Part shown: in pieces, positions 13,462 through 25,087 of the stretch | Layout: every line of letters starts with the position of its first letter | Position numbering within the stretch: position 1 is the stretch's first letter | The notes under the pieces: generated by a model | Told to the model about the DNA's origin: nothing | Databases searched by the model: none | Seen by the model: the letters and a program-made list of their open reading frames with translations, nothing else | Origin: Sanghuangporus weigelae | Taxonomy: Eukaryota > Basidiomycota > Agaricomycetes > Hymenochaetales > Hymenochaetaceae | Reading direction: 5' to 3' | Length of the DNA: 64,000 nt | Assembly: GCA_033182465.1 (NCBI GenBank) | Contig: CP137322.1 | Coordinates: 1,364,001-1,428,000 of the forward strand | Translations under genes and position numbers: made by a program

Positions 13462-15695
13462 TTATCTGCCTATCAAGTGTATCTCCAGCCAACGTAGCGG
13501 TATGTATGACAAAGCCGCAAACGCCGCTGCAAGCTGATACCCACATCGTCAATCTAAAAAGCAATACCCAAGTTGGAAAACTTTCAAACGAACCTCGAAT
13601 CCAAGGTCACCTCCGGATGGGCCGAACTTGGCTGCAATAGGACTTACATACCATGTTTGAGCCATCTGATCGGGAACATGTCAATTTCTCATACAAACAC
13701 ATGCCACAATATAAGGAAATGGCAACACTGACTCCGAGTGCAGCACCAGCAATTCCGAAGCAAGTAGCGGTGATTCCTGCAATTCCGAGAGGAAGTCTGC
13801 CATCATTGCATGAATATTAATCACAGTAAAGTCGGATTATTTTTCACTTGCCTAGTCCAATCGTCGTAAGCTTCCAAGTCATACCCGCCCAAAGATCCAC
13901 TTTTCCTTCGGAATACGAAATGCTCTGCTGCTACAATTGGAACGAAGAAGCCAAACCAATATGACAAGAGCGATAGGAAGTTCGAGCTATAGCCAAAAAC
14001 CAATCCGTCAGAATTGGTATGAAGAATACCTGGGACTCATAAATACGTACAGTATCTCGGAAAAATGCTCACGGCCAGCCACTCCTGCGATAGTGATGAT
14101 GGCGAAGAGGAGGAATGTCCAGAAGAATCGCGGCACACGAGCGAACGGACGACCGAGGGCTTGTATAGACAGCGCACCGGAATAAATATTCGGGATATTA
14201 TTAGCACTTTATTCGAATGAAGTCAGTGAGAAAAGCATAAAGAAGGTTTAACGTCAAACACTTGCATCACAGAAAGAGCGAGAAGCGTCAGGATAAACTT
14301 CCCTCCGCCCTTCCAGGGAGAGAGCACTTGACTCAGAAGGCTACCTGTGCCTCCGGTATCAAAGGCATCGGTATATGCGGGGTCGGTGATTGTCATCAAG
14401 GCCGCACCGAGGATCTCGATAAAGGTGATCGGAATAAAGAGTCCGAGGAAGGTGAGGAGGAAAACCTTAGTAGAGGATGTCGTAGAAGGCAGCCTACAGT
14501 TGTAGTCTGCAGCCACTTGTGCCCACTAGATTCGACAATTGAATTGAGTTGGAGCCAATAGATCACAGAGAACATTTGGAACTTCTTACTCCAAAGGATC
14601 CGAATATAATCCCACCAAAGTTAAGAATGTCAGCTGTCAGGTTGACACCCCTGTCTTCATGCGCCTTCTGGGCATTAATGTCAAAGCCGGCCTTGCCTCC
14701 AAGGCCAAATAACATGACCATGATTATGGCGATGATTATCCACGCATATCGTTCATAAATATGCACGTAATCATATCCGACAAAGCATGGAATAAGACTG
14801 ATGACGGACACAATTATTACTCCGACTGTGAGCGGAAGCGATCCTGGATTGACTGAAGCAAGAGTTTGGCCGCCTAATATGACGCAAGTCGCCGAGAATC
14901 CAAGTCTATAGAAGACAGGTGAAGATTTCTAGGAATAGGATGGGAACTTTAGGATTTACTAACGTCATGAGTCTGCGAAAAGTATACATTAGGAATCAAT
15001 GTTCAAACCTGAATAGTCAAATCGGAACAGTGTAACGCACATATTTAGCAAAGAGTTTATCGTGCATCCGACGTATCCGGAGCTGTAGCGAGTAATGATC
15101 ATCGTCCTCATACCAGTCTTCGGGCCAAGAGTGGCGATAAATGCTGTTCCTGCGGCTCCAAGAGCCCCGAAACAAAATATAACTGCAACAGCATGACTGG
15201 CTCCAAATGAGATCATTTTAGTGAAAAGGTACTTGCGAGACTCACGGAAAAGTCAGGTTGAAAGACGCCTGGGCAAGAGTTCCAACTGGTATGGTTGTCA
15301 ACACTGTATTGGCAGAACTAGAGAAGTGGACTGAGGGCCAACCTCTTCAAGAACGAGTAAGACATTGCTTACAGCCACAGGAAAAGACTTTTAAGTGTGA
15401 TCAGAACGTTCAGCTCTTTTTCAAGTCACAAAAAAACGGTTCACCTGTCCCAAGAGTTCTTCGAGTCCCTTTGGTCTTCGGGAATGCGTTCGACACCTCT
15501 CGCCTCAACACCCAGCGAGAACAACCTCTTGAGTAAAGGTCCAAGAGCTCTATACTTTGATATGTAAAACGCATCTGGAGCTTCCTCCTTGACGTCTTCG
15601 ACATGAAGCTCAATGCCGCCATACTTTTCTTTATCATCAAGGACGGGAGAATCCGCCAAGGACGACTGAGAGGGAGACTTGTCGACGGGGGCCAT
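13462..15695 (-). CDS. FCY2: NCS1 purine-cytosine permease
   Basis: This is a fungal purine/cytosine:H+ symporter of the NCS1 family (Fcy2-like) at the plasma membrane. The start MAPVDKSPSQSSLADS is followed by a hydrophilic N-terminus with GVEARGVERIPEDQR, the usual lead-in to TM1. Successive exons give SFGASHAVAVIFCFGALGAA and GPKTGMRTMIITRYSSGY (TM2/TM3 region, the family's conserved segment), GKAGFDINAQKA with ADILNFGGIIFG, then FLGLFIPITFIEILGAALM, and near the end ADYNCRLP, VFGYSSNF and WFGFFVPIVAAEHFVFR. The terminal exons give PLGIAGITATCFGIAGAALG and AAFAALSYIPLRWLEIHLIGR, stopping at 13462-13464. It has about nine introns and no visible defect. It converges on the MFS pseudogene with only 76 bp between the two stops. 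Which base is transported cannot be told. Confidence 0.85.
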
Positions 15696-16307
15696 GATAG
15701 TAGTCAAGAGAGATAAGGAGGTCCAGGATAAATATACCAGCACTGAAAAACTTCATTCCAACCGTCAGATTTGGGCGCAGAGAAGCCTGAAATAAGACCC
15801 CGTGCTGATTGGTCTATGCTCAGAAGACGAGCCAATCTGAGTTGGCTGTCTCAATGAGGAAGACATGTAAAGCCTGATGGACTCCATGGCGGCGTTACTT
15901 AAGTCCCCGCAGATAAGTTTTCTCCTCTAGAGCCTTGAACACCAGTGTGAAGGCAGCTAAGATCGTCGCATGGTTCCCGCTTGCAGGCACATTTTGCGAT
16001 TGTGAAGATCCCAGAGGGCATGGACGTCTGTGGAATTCCAAAACGGCCAAAAAGAGGGGCAGTACGACTTGTTGCCCTGATATGAGGGAGAATATCCGAG
16101 AGCAAAGTCAACGGATTAGTATACATATACATACCGAGTTTATATGAAAGATTGAACGTTGACAGGAGGAAGCTTGAGTGTCTTATTTCGTGCCTCCCTT
16201 TGGCAATACCGGAGCTCGGGTAACTCCGGATCGCTGATCGACGCAACAATCATGGGTCTGTTTGTCCATCCAAATATTTCTATCGTTGTCTGTTCTCTTC
16301 CAATAAC
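15696..16307. promoter_or_regulatory. Divergent promoter region, permease / complex I subunit
   Basis: This 612 bp stretch separates two divergently transcribed genes. An ATTGG (reverse CCAAT box) occurs near 15808. No coding exon is supported; reading frames here are short and lack family similarity. Confidence 0.5.
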
Positions 16308-16963
16308 ATGTCAGTCTTGCGGGCGGTCTCCCGCTCAGCCCGCTCATTACCTACCGCCGTCGCTCGGCAGAGTCGTTGCGCATCGAGTGCTGCTCGCGAT
16401 GATCACCACCACGACCACCATGAAGAGCACGAGCCGAACGTGTATCCCAAAGAAAGTGCGTAACGTAGTTTAATGGCCTGTTACCAGCGCGGTGAACTCA
16501 TTATCGTCGCATTTTTTTAATAATCTGTAAATAGCCTTCTTCACCCCATTCTGGAGACGAACAATCCTGGTGACTATCGGGCTGATTGCATACGCCAAGT
16601 TTGCGCCGGAGGAGTACAAGGCTGGGAAGACTCTCCCGAATGGCGAGCACGAGATGCCTTGGCTGACGCGTGTGCTCGCGCACTACGCACCGTCGGTTGA
16701 GTACTGGGTGAAGACGAATGAACAGCACCTTCTGCAAACGGAGGAGAGGGCACAGAACACGCTGACGCAGCAGAGTGCGAAGTTACCTCCATGGCCGACG
16801 CGTAATAGAGTTATGTCAGTTTTTCTCCTTCTTCGTCTTTGGTCCGTATGTATTGATGATGCACCTGATTGGTATATACACTAGAAAATTCGAGCAGGCG
16901 TCGCCGCATCGCATTCCTGTCGGTGGAGTGCCTGATTTGAGCGACTTGGTTGTTAGGCCTTGA
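16308..16963 (+). CDS. NUXM: NADH:ubiquinone oxidoreductase 17.8 kDa-type subunit
   Basis: This is an accessory membrane subunit of mitochondrial complex I found in fungi. Exon 1 (16308 to about 16452) starts MSVLRAVSRSARSLPTAVAR, an Arg/Ser/Ala-rich presequence typical of mitochondrial import. A His/Glu-rich stretch (DDHHHDHHEEHEPNVYPKE) follows. Exon 2 (about 16537-16814) gives TFFTPFWRRTILVTIGL, a single membrane helix, then a soluble segment with HEMPWLTRVLAHYAPSVEYW and a glutamine-rich helix. Exon 3 (about 16886-16963) gives KFEQASPHRIPVGG and ends PDLSDLVVRP. The predicted length of about 165 residues fits the family. Similarity to the Neurospora 17.8 kDa subunit is from memory of its pattern, so the assignment is good but not certain. 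Confidence 0.75.
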
Positions 16964-17572
16964 AGATGGGCTATGTTAGAGTGCAGAATACATCCAATTG
17001 ACAATGGAAATAATCACTATCGGTCTGGCACACGATCAAGGCTTTTCGGTTGCACATATGGCTCTAAAGAAATGTATGTTCGGAGCAAACCAAAACCAGG
17101 GCTGACAATCAAATCCGTTGAAGGTGGAAACTTTCAAAGCCAAAGAACAAATATTAGCTATGCCAAGTCGAGTATGTGATTGTAATGCGCGTTCCTTTCG
17201 ATTTGTTTGAGCAGGAAGAACTCATTTTAGCACCTTCGATCGTACCGTACCAATAATTTATTTTGTTGAGTTGAGTGAAGACACAGAGTGTGAGAAGCTA
17301 TTTCCATAAGGAACTGATGGGATGTGGAATGGAGGCACGAGCCGGACTCTAATATCTTTCTTTATTTGATTGATCTCCCGTCCTGCACCTGCAGGCTGTT
17401 GTGCCCGTTGTTGAGCACCCACACCCACGCGACGTGACGCACACGCCTCGTCGTCCTCGCTTCGTCCGCGCTCCTTATCCCGCCTCGTGATCTTCAAAGC
17501 CTCGTCAAGGCTCGCCACGCTTCCTCTTCCACTCCAGCCTTTCCCTCTTATGTCTTTTATCCTCCTTCCACA
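16964..17572. other. Intergenic between NUXM and RAX2
   Basis: This region holds the 3' flank of the complex I subunit and the upstream region of RAX2. The last 100 bp before the RAX2 ATG are pyrimidine-rich (CT-rich), as is common near fungal transcription starts. No gene is supported. Confidence 0.5.
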
Positions 17573-20500
17573 ATGACATTTTTATCGACACAATGCTTCA
17601 CTCGGTCTTCGTTTTTCCTCTCTTTCTCCGTCTATTTTTTTATCTTCCTTGGCTCCCCGCTTCTCGCGTCAGCCGCTCTTCCAAGGGTCGACTTTGACCG
17701 CATGGGCAATGTCGGCATCGCAGGCTCGTTTGCTGGTCTAGACTTGTTTCATAATAACTCCCTCTCCTTTGACCCGACCACTTCATCCCTTTTATCAAGA
17801 GCTTCTGACGGCTCTCTCTCGCTCCTGGGTTCAACCGAGGCTGGCGGGAAGATCAACTCGGCGTGTGCACTCGATGACACTCTATTTATTGCTGGTTCTT
17901 TTTCGTCAATAAACGGAACCTCAGCAAATAACGTCGCTTCGTATACTCCATCTCAAGGTTCGTTTAGTGCGCTTGGGAGTGGAGGCCCAAATGGCGAAGT
18001 CAAGGCAATATTCTGTGACAGTACGAACAGGAGGATCTGGGTTGGAGGCTCTTTTTCGTCGCCTGGAAGTGCGGTGGCGGTATGGGACACGAGCTCGAAC
18101 TCATGGTCTCCTCCATCGTTCGGTGGACTCTCAGGTGCTGCAGCAGAGGTGCTCTCGATCACGACCAACTCGTCCGCCACAAGCCTGTTTTTCGCAGGCT
18201 CGTTCGTAACGACGTTTGGAAGCAATACCACCATCAATGGCACCAACAATCCGAATGTTCCATTTTCAGCCGGTGCCACGCCGTTCTCTTCCTCCTTGGT
18301 ACCCATACCTCTCGAGGGTGCGGATGTAACTGCCTCTCCTTCGACGGACGACTCGCAATTTTCAAACATCAATAATATTCTCTGTCCTTCTGGAGATGAC
18401 GGACCAGGATCGACATGGTTCGCAGCTGATGGATCGACAGCAGTAATTACCGTACGCGTATTCCGACAGCTCGACGCTAGGGGAATCCGATTGGGAAATA
18501 CGTTCCTGAGTAATCATGGCACGACTGAGTTCAGGTTAGTCTTTTGTTTGACACGTATTGTGATTGGCATATACTTCCTAAATCTTGATACAGTTTGACA
18601 TCAATACCTGACAACACAGTTCAAACTCTCACGTTTGTCGACCCATCCACCGGTCTCAATCAGACTTGCAGCGACCCGTGTCCTTTACAAACAAACTCGT
18701 CAAACCTATACCAAGATTTCCTCTTTGCCGACGATGTGCAGTTGACTGGTTTCCAGCTCAAGCTGACAGGGTTCACCGGAAGTAGTGCAGGTCTGCATCT
18801 CTTGCAGCTCTTGTCTTCAGGCGCGTTTGCATCCGCAGTCGCTAGTCGAAATAACGCGTCCTGCTTTGCACCCAACGCGTCCGGCGTCGCTTTGGTCGGG
18901 GAATGGACGGATCGGGAAGTAACTACCGATATTGCCGGCACTGTGCAAGATATCTTGACTGCTTCCGTTGACGTCGGCACACCGTCTTCAGAAGGACCAA
19001 GCATCACTTGGATGCCTTACGTGTCTGCCTCAGGCAACTATGACGTGAACCTTCTTGTCCCAGGATGCATCAACTTCCAGGACTGTGACTCGCGTACGAG
19101 CGTGAAAGTCACGTTTTTCCCTGGAGGCGGTCTCGATCCTACAGTGGCCACCATCTCACAGCGTGTCAACGATGATACGAGTTCGCTCATCTACAGCGGA
19201 CCGGTGACTCCATCGTCGCCAGACTTCGTTGCCACAGTCACTATGCAACTTGCTGATAATCCCGAGGGTACCGGGCAGAACGGGCAATACGAGCTTGTCG
19301 CGGACAGAATCGAGTTCATTTTGACGTCTGTTACCAATAATTCAAGCAGTAACGGAACAGTCGTTACGAGCAACTCAACTAGCGCCCGCCGCGGATTTGG
19401 GTTCTTTGAGTGGCCTCTGGACGAAACGGAGACTGTTAATGCCGCAAGCACATTGTCAAACTCCTCGGAAACGAGCCTGGATAATGTCGGACTCCAGTTA
19501 TTTAACGCGATTGGTAGTAGTTCTGTGTCAACGACTTCCGACGTCATTGTAGCCGTTGCGCATCATCCTTCAGGCGCGATTTTCCTCGGTGGTAATTTCT
19601 CTTTCTCCAGTGGCTCAAACATTGTTGCATTCAAGAGTGGTTCTCTATCAGCGTTATCTACCGGCGGTCTCAATGGACCAGTAACGTCCATGGTGCTGGA
19701 TGGCGACACTCTGTATGTTGGTGGCGCATTTACCGACACGAATTCGTCGAGCACGAGTGGAAGGGCGCATGGTATCGTTGCGTATAACGTGAATGCTGAT
19801 TCATGGTCTCCTCTCCAGTCTGGCGTAAATGGCGAAGTCACCAGTGTCAATTTTGCGAACGGTCAAATCGAAGTGGTAGGGAGCTTTACGAGGATACCTA
19901 CGACTGCTGGAGGCTCAACCGGTGCAACGGCTGGTGGCTTTGCAATCTGGGATACCAGTAATAGTACATGGGCCAATCCTGGGGGTTTCCTAGTTGGAAG
20001 TATGAGCTTCATTGGCAATGCTACGGATAATACCCAGGTATTGGCAGGGAACGTCGCATCTTCGCTCAAGTTCGGAGCCACTGGGTTCGTAATGCTGCAA
20101 AATGGAGACAGTGATGATGGGACGCCTACAGTCACCACTTTGAATGTCCAACTGGAAGATGACAGCGGAACCTCCAGTTCATCAGCATCCCGGAAGAAGC
20201 GGCGTTCTCCCATTCCCTCAAGTTGGCTGCCTACAATCAACCTTCCTGGGTTGTTCAGGCGGCAGTCAGTATCTGTCGACCCTCTGCCAGCGGATCCACA
20301 GGCTCTTGCTCCAGCTGTGCTTGCAGGAGTTTTCTGGACAAATACCTCGGATTCGAATGAGAGAGTTATCCTTGGTGGCAACTTCTCGTTCGCGTCGAAT
20401 ACCTCTTCCGAGTCAACCGGTGTGATTATTTACGACTTGTCGGCAGGCAATGTAGAGACGTTGTCAGGCAACCCCATTAACGGCACCGTTCGTTCACTCA

Positions 20501-22141
20501 TTATTGCGAATGATGTCCTGTACATTGGTGGAGAGATCGAAGTGAGCGGAAGCAATGGGCTGGGTATCTATAGCTTAGACAGCCAACAACTGGATATGTC
20601 TGGCTTGGACTCGTTACAAGCCGCGTCAGGCTCGAGTGTCATTGCGCGTTCGTTGACGGCGACGCCAGCGAAGTCGAATGCAATTGTGGTGGCAGGGACT
20701 TTCTCTTCTGCTGGCGGTGTGAATTGCAATGCTATCTGCTTCCTGGATATTAATACGAAGCAATGGTCGACTCTTGGATCTGGAATCAACGGAGAGGTGG
20801 CAAGTGTAGCTTACGGAGGTGTAAGTAATTCTCGGTCTCCAGAAGAATTGATACACTAATCTGTTTTTGCAGGATAATCAAGAACTCTTGTTCGCTTCCG
20901 GATCCATTGCGCTTTCGGACGGGACGCCGGCGAATGTAGCAATGTTTGCGTTTGGCAACTCGACATGGTCTGCTGTTGGAAGTGGAAGTGACCTTCCCGG
21001 ACCAGTCACCGCGGTCACAGTCGATGATGGGAATTCAAGCAGCATATTTGCGGCTGGGAAGTACGTATTTCCGTGCTAGTTTCCATTATATTCGGCTAAA
21101 TAGCATCGTTCAGGTCTTCAAGTGGATCATCGCCGTTCTTATCTTTCTGGAATGGCGTAACATGGACTACTATAGGTTTGTACTTCTACTTCTTCGAAAC
21201 CCCCTATTGAATAATTCCTATAGATTCTGGATTCGATTCATCGACCAACATCTCTCACTTGACCTTCGTTCCGTTGCAAGATCAGCACTCTTTCAACTCC
21301 ATTATAGAACAAGACCGAATGCTGCTTTTATCTGGATCTCTCGTTTCCTCTTCGTTTGGCAATGCTTCGGTGGCTCTTTATGATGGCCAATCCTTCTTCC
21401 CGTATATCACGACCTCGACATCAGAAGGTAGTTCCGGAATGGTCTCATCGCTATTCTCTTCCATTCAGAATTTCAGCTTTGGGCGACGCAGTGCGTATAA
21501 CTGAACTTGCACAGTAGAATCGAAAACTAATGCATTTTCTCCACAGATTTCTTGGCTGTCGGCGTGGTTATTCTGATCTCCATCGCTATCTCCGCTGGTG
21601 TTGTCTTTTTACTTGTCCTCCTCGGAATTCTTTGGACGCTTTTCGCGAGGCGCGGTAACGACAAGCTTGATTATGCAGCGTACGAAGAAGACGATGAATC
21701 AATGCACCAACGACCATCATCACTGCTTGAGCATATCAACGAGGCAACAAGGACGACGATTCTCGGTGCTCCTGCAGGGTTCGAAAACCCGCAGAAGCAC
21801 GAAGACGAATTGACGTCGGCTGATCCATTCGCACAAGAACATGATGGGGACCACTTCCAGCGTGCGGAGACACCGTCGGATGCGATGGGGCTTGGCATGG
21901 CAGGTGAAGAGCAAGGACGTCCTGCTCACGCTCGATATTCATTCGACGGAGCGGGGGAGGGTGAACTACCTCTAGCTGAGGGAATGGACCTCGAAATATT
22001 AGACGACAGAGATCCGAAGTGAGTCTATTTCCATAAGATAAAGTCGGTTCATGATTTAACGATTTTTCGTCTAGCTGGTGGTACGCTCGTGACCTGGCGA
22101 GTGGCCGAGAAGGCGTCGTGCCTGCGGCGTACATTATGTGA
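17573..22141 (+). CDS. RAX2: Cortical polarity marker RAX2
   Basis: Rax2 is a type I plasma-membrane glycoprotein that marks sites of polar growth, in yeast together with Rax1. The start MTFLSTQC leads into a hydrophobic signal peptide (residues about 12-35), and then LPRVDFDRMGNVGIAGSFAGLDLF, the family's opening motif. The long ectodomain is built of repeated blades with G-G-X-F (VGGSFSS, LGGNFSFSS, VGGAFTD, IGGEIEVSG), as expected for the Rax2 beta-propellers, with many N-glycosylation sites. One membrane helix lies at about 21555-21635 (VVILISIAISAGVVFLLVLL). The cytoplasmic tail is acidic, and its last exon reads WWYARDLASGREGVVPAAYIM, an SH3-ligand-like ending typical of Rax2, with the stop at 22139-22141. 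Introns lie near 18536, 20822, 21061, 21174, 21491 and 22020. Length is about 1,400 residues and all joins are in frame. Confidence 0.93.
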
Positions 22142-22578
22142 TCGTCTATTTATTCGAGTTCTTTCACGCTCTTATGATGCTCTTCATGATCGTCACGGCT
22201 TCATCTATGATTTCGCTGCCTTGCTTCGTTTTCCTTTGCTCTCACCTCTTCCTCCGTCACTTATTGCATTAATTTCGTGTTTTTTATTGTCGCTCAACTC
22301 CCATCCAACTTTCCATATGGTCAATATGGACTTCTCCATTCATTTCGCTCCTTCCTCTTTGGTTTTCTTTATTCGACTTCGGACTACTTTTTGTCTCGTC
22401 TTCTCTTTGTCATCCGCAATATTTTCTTCACAGTTATGACACAGTTCGCATCATACCTACTATTAAGGAACTTTTTTTTTGTTTCGTTTTTGTTTCTATT
22501 GCTATTTCAGTGGGTTAGATGCAGACTTCTAATACAATACCCCAGCTGTGCAAGGCAAAGTTATATGTGCTTAAATTA
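22142..22578. other. Intergenic between converging RAX2 and REI1
   Basis: This is a T-rich 3' region shared by two converging genes, with several runs of 6-9 T (for example near 22470). No coding similarity was seen. If the last REI1 exon ends near 22709 the gap is larger. Confidence 0.5.
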
Positions 22579-24234
22579 TTACATGTCCTTGCCGATGTAT
22601 GGAGACAAATCAGAAAAACAATGCAATATGAACGAAGTGTCGAGAGATTTGATCACTGGACAAATCGGAATTAGCATGAAATCTGCAAATACCAGTGTGA
22701 AAGGGCTAACCTGTAACAATGGATCGCGATAATGCTTTTGATGGTTGTGTCTAAACGCGACTCTCGTTTTGAAGTCTTCTCTCCGCCGTTGATCGCGGAA
22801 TTCGCGGACATGTCTCCCAGCTTCACGCGCTTCGCCACGGTTGCGCGCCTTGACGACGTCCGTGCCACTCCCGTACGCACCGAACCCGCCCTTGCGCGGC
22901 ACGAGTGCGGAGTTTTTGTCCGCCAGTAAACGACGAACTAAAGCTGCGCCGGTATTGGGATCGTCGTCCTTGCCTTTGAGGGTTGCGAGGGAGTTGCGAG
23001 GGAAGGATTGCGCGTAGTATCTGCGCATGGACCGGTGGCCTATTCGTGCGCCGGAAGGAAGGACCAGCTCGTACGTAGTATCGCCGTAAGTTAGCTGCTC
23101 TCCTGGTAATTTTTCTTCGTCGTCCTCATCGGATGAGGCTTCCTCATCTACGACTTCATCCACTTCCTCGTCATTATCATCCTCCATATCCTCCCATTCT
23201 TCATCTTCCTCCTTTCTTTTGACTGAGGATATATTTTCTTTCCTCTTGTCCTTCCGCCCGTCATAATCCGGATAACTGGACGAGAAATCATAGAAATCCG
23301 CGTACTCGAGCCTCTCCTTGACTGTGTCGTACGCCATTTTGCAATGACTCTTATCAATCATATGTTTCCGCACGGCCTCCAGAGATCGAAAATCGCGGCT
23401 CTTCAAGTTACAATAAATGCAAACGTTGCCAACAGCAATCTTCTCCCCCAAATACGTAATGAGGCCAGGCAAGTTAACTAAGTAGTCGGCGTCAGGGACG
23501 AAGAATGAATGCGCAGCGGACATATGCACGACGTTCTCCTCCAGCGAAGAGGATTTGTCGGGACAAAAGAGACAATCCCGAGGTGAGAGCCGTGTGCGCG
23601 CGGCAGCAATTTTCTCGTCGATAGTCTGCGCAACTTGTTCTTCTGTAGCATCAGGGGAAATGGTCAAAGCTGGTTTGGATTGTTCTGCTCGTTTCGGCTC
23701 TGGCTTCTTCTGTTCTTCTGTCTTTACGGATGCCGCCTCTTCATCAGTGCTAGGCGCTGGAGACTCGTGACCCTTCACAGTAGCCTTCAACTCGTTCTCC
23801 TTGTGTTTCTTCGAGTTGATGTGCGATCTGTAGGCGTTCTCGGTCGTATAAGTTTTACTGTGGAAAGCGAGGTAAACACGGAGTGTAATAGTGGACAGCT
23901 TAAAGTTAGAAAAGAAACATACTTGCAGACTTCACAGGCAGAACCCTTGGGCGACGACATAATCGCCGTCTCTTGTCTTCGCTCCAACACCTTCTGATTG
24001 AACACTGTAGCAGAAACGGGAGGTAAGTTCGCCACACGTCGCTTCATATTGTATCTGTGGTGATCAGATCGGTAATGTAACCCTGTACGCAGTAATGTCA
24101 GCGACGCAGAGCTAAGTGAGCACGCATAGACGCTGACTCTGATCCTCAGCAGAAGGAAATGCAATCGAGCAGGACAGACAAGTGAAGAGCGGCTGCCCGC
24201 TAAGTTCAGTAGCAGGTTGCATCACAGCGGCCAT
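22579..24234 (-). CDS. REI1: 60S biogenesis zinc-finger factor REI1
   Basis: Rei1 is a cytoplasmic pre-60S factor that helps release Arx1/Alb1 and probes the nascent-chain exit tunnel. Exon 1 (start 24234) gives an N-terminus with LFTCLSCSIAF, the first C2H2 half. The next exon gives HYRSDHHRYNMKRRVANLPP and VFNQKVLERRQ, which is diagnostic. The second finger is CEVCKK..TYTTENAYRSHINSKKH. The large exon (to about 22710) holds CLFCPDKSSSLEENVVHM and CIYCNLKSRDFRSLEAVRKHM, the third and fourth zinc-finger pairs, an acidic stretch, and the conserved end GFGAYGSG..HNHQKHYRDPLLQ. A perfect splice donor follows PLLQ, so the family's usual C-terminus lies at about 22710 and the reading frame on to 22579 may be intronic. 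The true end is therefore uncertain. About four introns. Confidence 0.88.
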
Positions 24235-25087
24235 CTTATATACACTCAGGCTATACAGAGATGAGAGCTTAGGAGATGAGGTTTCGGGACAAGATGCGTT
24301 ACTCTTGGCTTGGATTAGAAATATTTTGATCCCGTTCGGGACTTACCGAGATCGCCATTCGCAAGGCGCAAGCTAAAAAATGGCAGGCTTCGTCTACATT
24401 TCATTTCATTTTCCGTTAAACACCAACGCGATCATGAAGAAACTATACATTTCTATATGGCATTGACCAAGAGAAAGAGGAAAAAGAACCAAAATTCGCT
24501 ATTCCCGAACAAGAGACGCCAGCCAATGTTATTAACTTCGAACTTCTATATCACACCGGGCAAAAACTCATTCCGCGCCCTTAGAAATTTTGATCGGAAC
24601 GGGTGAGCTCTCATCCGATTGGCTCTTTTTCCATTCTGGGTAACATTTTCACGGTTCGAAAATGAGTTTTTGCCCGGTGTGTATGCCAAAAATGCAACTT
24701 TAGAGGCTCGTTCGCACGAGTCCGCTTGTCGGTCCTCGGAGCCGTGGACCGGAAACTGCTCATTCCGCGGTGTTTCTTCTACCGCAATCCCCTAGTTTGA
24801 CTTGTGACTTCATTCATGCAAGTCATACCTCTGATCCTAATTACATCGCGCCCGACGGGCGTTGCGGTATCGGTAGGCACTCGTACCGAATCCAACTTCG
24901 GATCCCTGCGCTCATCTTCCGGGATTTCTTCAGCATGGATTCCTACAAGAGTGTCTTACTTCTTCACGAGCATATTCGCGCCGGCAGCGCGAGATAATGG
25001 CTGTAGACCAACACTATGCCCTGCTTCTGGCGCCCTCAGTTATCCTCCTGACATTTCCTTGCCCAGTTCAGCTCTGGACGTCCCGAA
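24235..25087. other. Intergenic region with a short inverted repeat pair
   Basis: This is the upstream side of REI1 and the 3' flank of antiporter copy 1. It contains the inverted repeat element at 24552-24681, listed separately. The right part (about 24890-25087) still aligns with the C-terminal coding region of antiporter copy 3, and is former coding sequence beyond the earlier stop in copy 1. Confidence 0.55.
24552..24681. repeat. 130 bp inverted-repeat element, MITE-like
   Basis: Bases 24552-24572 and 24661-24681 are perfect reverse complements (21 bp, outer end CACACCGGGC, inner end ACTCATT), separated by 88 bp. The same three bases, tat, flank both outer ends (24549-24551 and 24682-24684), which could be a short target-site duplication. 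There is no coding capacity. It could instead be a chance or regulatory palindrome, as only one copy is in the window. Confidence 0.5.

Noticed and set aside
17953-20789. Long antisense reading frames (for example 17953-18372 and 19863-20381) on the minus strand
   Set aside because: They lie inside the RAX2 coding exons and have no family similarity; they arise from the codon bias of RAX2.
22579-22709. An extended C-terminus of REI1
   Set aside because: A perfect splice donor follows the conserved PLLQ end, and the extra residues are hydrophobic and unlike the family; kept only as an uncertain end.
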